Source: Chondrosia reniformis
Taxonomy: Eukaryota > Porifera > Demospongiae > Chondrillida > Chondrillidae
DNA: 64,000 nucleotides
Assembly: GCA_947172415.1 (NCBI GenBank)
Contig: OX359200.1
Span: forward strand, 6,326,501-6,390,500
Direction of reading: 5' to 3'
The translations under genes and the position numbers were made by a program. Within the stretch, counting starts at the first letter, position 1; each line of letters starts with the position of its first letter. Below the pieces are notes generated by a model. That model had not been told where the DNA came from. It saw nothing but the letters and a program-made list of their open reading frames with translations, and made no database searches. Of the stretch, positions 38,801 to 50,800 are shown piece by piece.

Positions 38801-41800
38801 CTTTCTGAAAGTGACATCAATTATGTACTTTTGCAAGCTGACTTGATTGTACCCTTTGGTGCTGAGTTCCTTGTAGTTGAGGCCTTTGAGGAGGAAGGTC
38901 CACTCGTTCTTCTTGTAGATTGTGTAGACAAACTGAGTCTTGTCCCCCCCTAGTCTGTATCTCATTACTATAGGGTAATACCCCTCTGTCTGACGGGCTT
39001 CTCTTTCTGCTTCCCATTTTGATTCTGGAGTTTCAAAGTTAATCTTGATATCGGAATCTGTCTTTGCAAGGACTAGTATCATTTTAACTTCATCGTTGAC
39101 AGTGTAAGGAGCTAATGTGATTGGTTGATAGTTGCTAAACTCCTTCACTTTATTTTCAGCCTCTTCAATAGATAGGTCAATGAGAGTAATGTAGTTCATG
39201 ATATTTTCCACTCCGACATATGTGAACACCACTGAAAATCTTTGAGCTCCATTCCACATGTAAGTATTGACATTTGTGGGCACAAACCCACTTGTTTCCT
39301 TCTTCTCAAGAGCTTTAGGAAGCCTCTTAATGTTTAGGAATGCTGTCATCTTGCTCAGCTCCTCGGGGAGGGGGAGGGGTCCCGTTACTTGAGGGACTGT
39401 TGGGGGAGTAGTGGGTGTGGTGGAGGGCGTGGTAGCAGTGGTGGGTGGAGTAGCAGGTTCCTCTGTAACTGGTTCGGGTGTAGTGGCATTTTTACCTGAG
39501 GAGAATAAGAATAAGCTTTAAAGACAACTCTTATTAGCTTCTGCTATAAAAACTAGTGTAAGCATTATTACTGTAACAGAGTTCTACTGTTAGTTTATTA
39601 TGTGTGTTTAATATTAATTGTAGTAAAGTCTGAAATACTGTTGTATATTAACAATGCCATGGTTTACTATATAAACTCACTTGATCCTACATAGAGAAGC
39701 AGATTTGGAGTAGTCTTTTTAGGAGTGGTTGAGAAACTGCTAAAATCAATCACATCCTTTGTAGCTGCAGAGAGCAGTTTCTCCTTCACTTCGTCAGGAG
39801 ACAGTTTTGGGTTCTCCTCAAGAATGAGAGCTACAGCACCAGACACAAGTGGAGCAGCCATTGAGGTCCCTGTCTTACTCACAAGTGAGTCGTCGCTCTG
39901 GTGAGAAGCTGATCTGACAGATACTGCTGGAGCCATGATGTCCACACATGACCCATAATTTGTTCCAGTGGACGTGTACCAGTAGAGTCCATCTTGGCTG
40001 GAAGTCCCACCTACTGTGATGGCCTCAGGAGCGGAGGCCGGACTGTAGTTACAAGCGTCCTTTTTATAATTCCCTGCAGCTGCTACAGTCACAACTCCTG
40101 ATTGGTAGGCTGCCTTTATATAGTGGTTGATGGAAGGGGACTTTGGTGCCACTATGGAGAGTGACATGACAGTGGGACGGCCGCTCTTCTGGGCTTGGTC
40201 GATGACTTGGTCAATTGCTGTGAGGAGACCAGAAACACTTCCTCTCTTGTTGCAGTCAAGCACTCTTATGCTGTAGAGGTTGGCTTGTGAGGCAGTCCCT
40301 GTAATTTTCCCACCGGCTAGACCAGCTACATGTGTCCCGTGTCCCTGGCAGTCTTCACCGGTAGACCCGTAGTGATCATATCCGCCATATTTAGCTCTGT
40401 CTTCAAACACTTCATGGCTATATCTGATTCCAGAATCTAATATATAAATATCAACCCCTTTGCCTGTAAGTGGACTGTCAAATATGTTGTCCAGAGGAAG
40501 ATTGCGCTGGTCTATCCGATCAGTATGCCATCCTAATTCAATGGGAAATTGAGCAGCTGTAATCTCTCCATCAGGTTCAATGGACTCCACCTCCTCAAGC
40601 TCCATAATCTTGACCAGTTCCTCAGGACTGAGTTCTGCTGTGTAACCACGGCTGTGACTTTTTACCATTCTCCCGGCTGACCTTCCCATCCCTCTGGCAC
40701 CGGTTATTGTGTCATTTGGAGCTAAAATGGTATCGAAATCCAATCTGTGGCCTTTCATCGGCATGGAGCTGTCCTTCATGGTGACTATGTAACGATTTAT
40801 TTGGTCCTGATTGTTCCCTCTCTCTCCTCCTCCTCTCCCTCTCCCTCCTTCTCTCCCTAACCCTGGATTCACAGGTCTTCCAGCTGCCATTAAGAATAGC
40901 ATTGCTGTTGCTAATATTGCAAGTTTCTTCATAAACATTTTTGAATCTTCTGAATCTTGTTTGGCTGATTTATAATTCTCTTTTTGGAGTCTGTTTCTTG
41001 TTATTTTTTTTATTTCTGCTCTTCCTTTATATACTTGTTGGTGTAATCATATTCATTGATATTACATAATTTCTCTCCTTATACAGGATATGATAACTTA
41101 TCTTTTTGTTAGATATCCTTATTTGGGAACTTTAATTTCTGTAAATTACTTATATGCAGCCGATAATGGCTACTGTAATTATTATTAATTTAGATTAAAT
41201 TCTTTAAAAGGTGTGTTTCTAAATATTGCAGTTGCACAATTTTGAGGTCAGTGTGGCTGGATCATGACAACGGAATGACTTCTTAGAAGATATTGATTGA
41301 AGATATTTTATGTACTATGTCATTTGTAACCTTTACAGTATAGACGTCCCCATTTCAGGATGCTTCAATCTAAGCCAGAAAATAGAGAAAGTTAGCTAGC
41401 TACAGAGTGTGTGTGTTTGGCAAGTGTAATTCTATCCTGACCTGGGAGGTGATTCTACAATATGTTAGCAAAAACGAAGAAAAATGATTGCACTTGGAGT
41501 GTATACTACGTATATGAAAATCTAACTCACCATTTTCTTACATGCTATGCCTACTGTAACTCTGTAAAAGCCTATAGGGAACTAAACCTGGAGAGAGCTT
41601 TGGATGAAGATACAGGAGTCTTTTCTTTTCTTTCTTTCTTCTTCTCCACTGGGCCAGACTGCTCTGTATGTTTAGAATACTTGGATGGGTGCAATATTCT
41701 CTTTTGGGGAGTAGGAAGCTCTGTCTATATATTAAATAATATTTATAATTCACATCAATATTTGATGGACAATTCCACTATTGTGTAGTAAAGTGCCAAA

Positions 41801-44800
41801 TCTCTTACATGCGTACAACATTAGATACATGTTCATTGTAATAAAGGTCGAATGATGTTAATCTCTGATATAATGTATCATGTATCATTCAATTTCTAGT
41901 CACATACAATCATATTTAAGCATAAATACTAGTATATGCACAACTAACGTATGCTAGTAAGTTAAGGTTGAGTTTTTCTCTTTCAGAATTAATGAGAGCT
42001 TTGAGTTTTGAAATATTAGAATACTTCCATGTTAACAATGGCAGCTGGGCCATGTGCATATTTAAATGTCATATTTGGTAAACCTTGTGGTAATGTGTAG
42101 CTCTATTTTGTAGTTTTTTAAGGTGGTTTTTGTTTAGGGAAGGTTATAGGAAACTTCCTTATAGGGCGCATGTGACTTCAGTTAAGAGGAAGATATTCTC
42201 TTTCATCTCTTATTTATATGTATTCCCATCTTTATTAATCCTTCCCTACTCCCAATGTATTGTAGATATGCCTTACAGTAGTTTGAAGATCATGTTTGAT
42301 TATATGTGCACCTTTCTATGGACTCCGTACATATGCAGATGGTACAGCTGCAAATGGATAGATGTGGTGATTATTGTAATGCTGATTAATGAAATCTGAT
42401 GGATGATTAGAGTGACAGCTGTAACCAAGATTTTGGTCATACAAATAAAAATGTTAAATGTTAGAAAAGAAGATTCCTGTATCAGAAGGAGGACCAAACA
42501 GCTATCTATGGTCCTTTGATGATTTTTATCATCTTGGATTTCCATTGATAATGCAATCCTATATCCATAATCTGACACACCATTTTCCCATTACATGTTA
42601 CGTACATCTACTTTAGAGTAAAGGCCTATAGGGAACTAAACCTTTGAATGAAGATACGTGCAAGAGTTTTCTCCTATTTCTCTTCTTCTCCACTGGGCCA
42701 GACAGCTGTTTCTGGGAATTCCACCCTTCATCAGTGACCCTGAGAATCCTTGTCTTCTTGTCGATCTTTTGTGAATCCTCCTCCTTCATGCAGGGTCCAG
42801 TGGAACTGTAGTTGTAGCTAGTCAGCATTTGTATTCATAAAAACCTTGTTTACATACATTGATTGAAATAAACAATTGTGTAATTGTCAATTAAGCTTTC
42901 TTAATTAAAAATTAGGAATGTTTAAATTAACCAGTGAAATGAAGAAAGCCTAAAGTATTCTGAAGGTGCTCATAATATTATCATCCTTGTACAGTTAAGT
43001 TGACTTATTTAGCATGAAGAGAACTTTCTTCTCTTTATTTGGAGCATTCATACAGTTATCATAATTATTTAATCAATGATAAAATATTTCAAGCATTTTC
43101 CCAGTATCACCAGGTAAATAAGGTGGTGTCACTATACTTCCATATAAGGGCATACTACTTCTATGTTTTGTGTCAACACACCTAACCACATAATTCATTC
43201 TGAAGATAAAGTAGAAGTTACGCTGGCATCAAAATCGGCACACCTTTGATGGACTAATGGCTTGTAATGTCATAAAGGGAGGGTTTGTCTTGTAATCAAC
43301 ACAGATACCATTCTGTTTGCTAACAGAGGATTAAATTAAGGATTTAGATCTTTCATTCAGGAACCTACATTAAAACATGTTGAGTCTGGAAAAGTCTGTT
43401 TCATCAATCATCTTAAAATGTCTGCAGAGAGTGGTCTAGACTTGGGAGGATACATATGTGCAATACAAGCATATGGTTTATAAGTCTTCCATTTTTAATA
43501 GCAATTTTGACTTTAAGACTAACAAAGCTTTTTAAATCTTATTATGCAATGTACATAAATATTATTATATAAGCAGATTTGGTAACAAAGGCCATTTTGC
43601 TTAAAATGCAATTTTTAACATCTACTAGGTACAAAAGTGTTTGCGTGTTCCTGATTTATCTGTGTGTACTTATCATGATCTCTCTCTAAGTTTAGGAGGT
43701 TGGGAGGATATTATTGGAGTCTCAGGGGCCATGACCTCTGAAGTGTTTAAAAACTGACCTTTAGTTTTAGTGTCATCCTTGAGATGTGCTGTTGTACTGA
43801 ATCACTTTGTTGATGTATTGTGAGTCAAGTGATGGAGTGAATCCTTATTTTGTTACTATTATTGGTAACCATTATCTGTTGTGATGGCCTAGAGGAAGAG
43901 GATGTTATTTTATTTGCATTAAACAATTAATGTCATCATGTCTCATCCTCCCGCCCTTGAAAGATTCCATATAATTAATCAGTTATCATTGAGTTATTTA
44001 ATGAATCCTTGAAATGATATGTGGTAACAATTGTGATTAATGTTAGCTTCCATGCTTTCACCTTTTGGAGCTCACCTTTACACCATCCCCTCCCACCTTA
44101 CAGTAGCCCCTTCCACCTTACAGTAGCCCCTTCCATCTTACAGTAGCCCCTCCCACCTTACAGTAGCCCCTCCCACCTTACAGTAGCCCCTCCCATCTTA
44201 CAGTAGCCCCTCCCATCTTACAGTAGCCCCTCCCACCTTACAGTAGCCCCTCCCACCTTCTAGCATCTAATTCATCCTCTAAAACCTTATTTTCTCCCTG
44301 GGTAGGTATCTGTTATAGCTAGTCAGGAGCTTCCTGCTGGAAAATGGAACAAGTTATACCAGTACATTGAACAGAACTGCCTAAATCCTGATCCTAATAA
44401 GAGAGAGGTATACATACGTAGAACTTTCTGTATGGGTCCTGATTACTTGTGATTATCACTTGCATGCACCAATGGGGTTAATGCTCCTCAACTTTGAATG
44501 TTCATTTTTGTAGGTTGCTATGCTGTTGCTATGCAGTCTGCTAGAGTCCAATCCAGAACCTGTAAGCAACCAAAGCCACACCCTTTCCTACCTCTCACCC
44601 CTCCCATTCCTCCTCCTCCCCTTCTCCTCCCCCTCCCCTCCTTATCCTCCCCCTCCCTTCCTTCTCCCCTCCCCCTCACCTCCTCCTCCCCTTCTCCTCC
44701 CCCTCCCCTTCTCCTCCCCCTCCCCTCCTTATCCTCCTCCCTCATTATCCATGTTTGTAGTTCCAAGCGCAATTTAAGAATCTGATGATAATATTCAACA

Positions 44801-47800
44801 ACACACTTCAAGACCAGTCCTGCAAAGAAGTCCCTTTTTTGACTATCAAGTATGAGTGTGACTGCTACCAATACTACATACCTCATGTGCCTTGCTAATA
44901 TGTATTATATGATCACATGCTTTGTAGATGTATGACAGCCATCGTGGAGTATGTTGACAGTGATACTACAGTAAGTTGATCCATTCATCCATCCACCCAC
45001 TCACCCATCCATCCATCCACCCATCCATCCTCTCGTCCATCCAACCATCCATCCCTCCATCCATCCACCCATCCATCCATCCATCCATCCACCCATCCAT
45101 CCTCTCGTCCATCCATCCATCCATCCATCCATCCATCCATCCACCCATCCATCCACCCATCCATCCACCCATTCATCCATCCTCTCGTCCATCCATCCAC
45201 CCACCCATCCATCCTCTTGTCCATCTATCCAGAAACCCTTCCAGACTCTCATTCCAGTGTGTCTTCAAGTGGTTCGTCTGTTAGTACAGCAGGATGAGGA
45301 TCAGGCCACTGAAGCCTTAGAGCTGTTTGATGAGCTCTGTGAGTCAGAGGTTGCTATCCTAGCACCTCATCTCACCACCCTCTTGATGTTCCTCTTTGAG
45401 GTAAACTCTTTACCTAATACCAGTAGCTTGGCTTATCAATACATGATAACCACAATCTCTCTGAGCTAAGCGTATTTATCAAGTGCTGCTATTAGAATTT
45501 TTGTCTAATGATGCTTTTGTGAAATTAATTTTGAGGATAAACTTAATTTATTTCTAATTAAAGTTTACCAACATCTTATTATGTCATCAGATTAATTGAA
45601 GTCGTGTAATATACGTAGCTACTTATCTGTATTATCCCATTTACACATATTATATAGTGTAACAGTGAATTCAATGACCATTAATCTGCTAATCTAGCAA
45701 GTTTGTACCCTTTGATGTGATTAATTATTGTTTAATCAAGTGAGATCCTTGTTTCAATAAGGATATAGGTATCATTCTTGCTGCCAATGTCATTAATTGG
45801 AATAAGGAATTAATAACTGTTAGATTATCGTGAAATTTCAAAGCAACATTTAACCCTCTTACACCATCCAGGGTAGGGCAGGTTGGTAAAAGAAAGAGTG
45901 TTTGCCAGAACTACAGATTCCAGTCAGAGAAGTAGTTTAATGATTTAGTTCTTAAGTTGTTTCTTGTTTGCATGCAGGTAGGAATCAATACTGATTTGGG
46001 TGACAGTTTAAGAGTTAAAGCCCTATCACTTGTGACAAACATTGTGCAACTGAGGAAGAAGGTAGCCATTTTAACAATTGCATTGAAGACAAAATAATTG
46101 GCTGTACCTATATTCTTTGTTGGTAACAGGTAATTTCAAAGCCAGATATGTTACAAAAGGTATTGCAAGCCATCTTTACTATAATGGTCAGTGAGGGGGA
46201 TGGGGAGGACAATGAAGACGACATCTTGGAATCTTCCAGTAGTCCCTATGACACGGCAGCCAAGGTCGGCCATTTTAGACACCGCATATAATTACAGTGA
46301 ACTAATCCTAAAACAGAAACCATAGGCAACCTCAAACCCTCTTTCTAGTCTGACGTATAATCTTGTTAATATTTATGTTATTCCTTTCAAAGGGTTTGTT
46401 GTTAGGTGCATCACACTTATTGCACATATTCCCTTTAGATCCTTGACACTCTAGCTCTGCATCTTTCCCCTCAAGTCATTTACCCTGCTGCAGTGAGTTG
46501 GTGTTAATTTTGTGCAAGATCTTACTGTACTCAGTTATAGTATATTTGTAGCTCTTTGTCTGTTTAGGTGAACATTTAAGTTGAAATTCTTGATATATAG
46601 GGACATGATGACTTTACAAGTATGGTTTTTATGTTCCATTTTAGATTCTAATAATAGGAACCTGGTTTGAAAGTGGGAATGTGAAGCAAAGAAAGGCAGC
46701 AATTCTGTCTGTTGCAGTTTTATGTGAAGGATGTGCAGATTTCATAAAAGAGAAGTTAGTAGATTAATTCATCACTCTATCCATCCATCCATCCATCAAT
46801 CTCCATCCATCCATCCCATCCTTCCCATCCATGTAGAGGATTGCTAAAATCACTTTTAGAGTATGCATTTATTGGAATTAAGGATCAGGAAAGTGTAATA
46901 CGAAATGCATCACTCTTTGCCATCGGACAGTTTGCTGAACATTTACAAGTACCTAATTGCTCAATAATGCCAAATATTGTGCAATCATTATATACGTAAC
47001 TCCTCTTCTCTGTATAGCCTGATGTTAGCGACTATGCTGCTGATCTCATTCCAGTGCTGTTAGAGCAGATTTCCATGACAATTACTAAAGTGCCTCACGA
47101 CAAACCCTCCAGGTCTCTAGTGAAGGCGTTTTATGCATTAGATACATACTGTGAAAATCTAGGTAAGAATTCACCCACATCTCCAGACTCCACCCACATG
47201 TCCAGACTCCACTCACATCCCAAAATGCCACCCATAGCCCATAACCTCTAAAACACTCTCATCCATCCACTTTAACCTTTGTTTACTAGTAATGTTATTT
47301 ATTGTTTACTTATTATGTTTATTATTTACAAAAGGCAGTAAAGTTGTACCCTATCTGAAGCAGGTAATTGATACCAGCATTGAAGTGTTTAAAATTGCTC
47401 AGGTAAGTGTACATATGTACATACAGTAAGTGAGTACATCTCAGTTAACTAACACACTATTGTGACATCACTCTCTTCACAATTAAGGCTTCTCCTGTCT
47501 TCTTTCTCTACTTTAATACTGTACACCTTACATTTATATTGATTCTCTGGTCTACATATTAATATAATCTCTATATATTACTTCATTTTATATTGTAGGG
47601 ACTGTCAGTGAAAGAGCATGTTGTTAGTACATTTGGGGCTTTAGGTATGTGTATGTGTAGAATATATGTAGTATATATAATACTATGTATGTACGTACGT
47701 ATATAATGTACCTACGTACTAATCTATGTATACACAACACTATAGAGACCATTCCTGTAAAATACATTGTAATTTTGTTTTCTTTAAATATTACTCTTGT

Positions 47801-50800
47801 GTTGAGCCATTTGAAATGTGTTAATTTTTATAATATAATACATTAAGCCCACAAAAGAGTAGTATTACATAATGTAAGATACGTACATGGTTATGTAGGA
47901 GGTTATATAATAGTCTTTCAATTCTTAATATTAGCAAATGCAGCCGAGGAAGCCTTTCTTCCATACTTCTCAGATGTTGTAATTATCATTAAGGTTTGTG
48001 CAATAGGGAGTAGATCTGCCAGATAAGTATTGCCATGCTTTCAATAACCATTTGTGTCTAGGAGTGTCTAGCACTGGGCAGTGAAGCTGGTGATGCTGGT
48101 CTACTACATGGGCAAGCTATCGATACTCTAGGTGTATTGGCACGTAATGTGGGAAGAACCCACTTTATGCCGCTCGCAGCTGACTGTCTTCAGCTTGGAA
48201 AGGTGATTTAATCCTCCACTGCATGCAGTGTTTAGCAAAGAAATATCTAAATCTTTGGAAAGGGTCATCTTTCGACTTTGGGAGCGTCTAGAGACGCAGT
48301 TTTTTGTTTCTTCTTTCTGCCAAACGTTTCGACCCTGGGGGTCTTCTTCAGTGACCCCCAGACACTCCCAAAGTCGAAAGATGACCCTTTCCAAAGATAA
48401 GTTCGACTCAGTTAGAAGAAATCCTTATTCTATTAAATATCTAAATGAATGTCAACTAAATTTGCATACATAATTTTGTGTGTAGAATGCAATGCAGTCA
48501 CCAGACCCTGACATCAGAGGAACAGCGTAAGTGTTGCACAACACTACAGTGTACTGTATATTTGACTTCAGATTCATGCCTTAATGAGACGAAGTAAAAA
48601 GTAGTCAGGATGGTAAAGGAAGCCACGAGCCAAGCACACAGTAAAGTTACATGTCTGGGGAGGAACCAGTTTGAAAGGAACTACAAAACCTATATTCTTT
48701 AATAGCAACGATTAAGGAATAATATGTAGAAATTCTAAAGGATGGCCTGTTGCCATTTATTTGAAAATTACATCACAGATTTCAACAGGATAATGTCCTT
48801 AACACGCTACTTTTGTTTACACTGAGATATTTTTACAATTACACTTAGACAATTTTTTACATTTACGTAGTTGATTTACATTTTCACTTTGACGATTTAC
48901 ACATTTTCAAAGTTTACTTATGTATACTATTATTGTGTAGCTATGGGATGCTTGCCTCCCTGTCTTATGTATTGAAAGAGGACATGAAGGAGGAATTGGA
49001 TGAGATTGTAGTAAAGCTATTAGAGACTCTTCAGTCAGATGAAGGCATTCAGGTGACCTGCATAGCTGCAATCAGTTTATTTTATTCAGTAGTAACTCAC
49101 AAATATAGTCCATCTTTCTTTTGGAACCTTTAATTTTGACACACTTTTTAGGAAATTGTGTCGCAGCTCTTATATTATATATTAATTTATTTCGTCCCTC
49201 CCCACCTCTTGTATTAAGTGGTTACTGTCTTATTTATAGGTTCACTATGATGAGCCTGGAAATGGTCTATTTAACTTCAATGATTTTGAAGGAGAGGAGA
49301 AGAAAGATGATGACGACGACGATGAAGATGACTTGGATGATATAGCTGCCATAAAAGGGTTAGATTCATGTATCAGCTACATACATGTAGAACAGATCTG
49401 TAAATTATGAAACATACTTCTGGTATTTCCTCCATTTTTGGGTCACTTCCTGTATTTCTATACTACTTCCTGTATTTCTATACTACTTCCTGTATTTTCT
49501 CTGAAATTTCTCTACAGAGTGACAGTTGAAAATTCTTACTTAGAAGAGAAAGAAGATGCTTGTAATGCACTAGCGGAAATTGCAACTAACACAGGGTAAA
49601 TCCCTTCCTAGAGATCATAACCCGAGCATGCATGATGTAATATTATACATGGTGATCGAGTATTATGGTGGTATCTGTAGATCAGCATATCTGGAACACT
49701 TTGATGATACTTATAGAGAAATGGCACAACTCATTGATGTAAGGTTATGTATAAGAGATGTGTTCACTCAAACAACATAGCAACATATGTTTTAATAAGT
49801 ACAGTACTTACGTAGTTAGCTCAAAGAAAATTTAACAATTATAGTTTTTGTCCTCGTTATTATTGATAAAGAACTACAGGTTGAAACTCTTAAATTTATT
49901 GAATTTTGTTGTAAATAGCTCAATTAGTAGAATTAACCAGATATTTTTGTATGTACATAGCATACATCTGTCAACATTAGAAAGGCAGTCACCACTTCCC
50001 TGGCCAGAGTGGTTATAGCATGGTCCTCCCTTTGGGACCAACTGAAGCAAGAGGACAAAGGTAACCATGAGCCACCTATGGTGTAACCTTTGACCCTTGA
50101 CCTCTCACCTGTCGTCCTATTAGCTGAACTGTCTTTACTATTTAACACTTCACTGGAGACATTGATGGCAAGTGCTAGAACTGATAGCGAGAAGACTGGA
50201 GCTCTTGCTTCCTTAGAGGCACTGGATGACTTACTGAGAGCTTTGAAAGGAAAGCTAGAGATTCAGCCAAAATGTTGCAAGTCCATTCTTGAAGGAATTC
50301 AGGAATTTCTTACCAAACAGGTAAATGTCTTTGTACAGTGAGGCATCCTTGAGACTTTATGAAATCTTGGCAATTACGTAGGTTAATGATATTATCCGTT
50401 AACAACTGTTGTTGCAAGTCATATATTATGTATGGATAATTTCACATAGTATGACAACTACGTACGCACTTTGTATTACCATAATTATTAGCAGCTAATA
50501 TAATTAGATTCATCCTAACTATTATTGATATGTTTAGAGTGTGTGTCAGTGCAATGAAGAAGAAAGTGAAGTTGATGAGGATGAGGTGAGAGGGAAACCC
50601 TGTAATTTGACTTTGAATGTTTTAGGCTATTGGCTGTGAGATACATTTTATATGTTTTCTACACATTGCAGTTAGATTGGTAATTTTAAGATAGTTCTGT
50701 GTGGATGGTCTGCCATAAGATACTTTGTGTCCTCTGCCATTTGCAGGCTGAACTGGATAGGATGTTGGTTGAAGCAGGAGGAGCACTTATGCCTCCATTT

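Noticed and set aside
42130-42399. 89-codon hydrophobic frame in importin-4 intron 5
   Set aside because: AT-rich composition gives random hydrophobic codons. No start or splice support and no homologous copy.
44966-45284. Met/Asp/Gly/Trp and Ile/His/Pro/Ser repeat frames on both strands
   Set aside because: They arise from the CCAT simple repeat that forms importin-4 intron 9.
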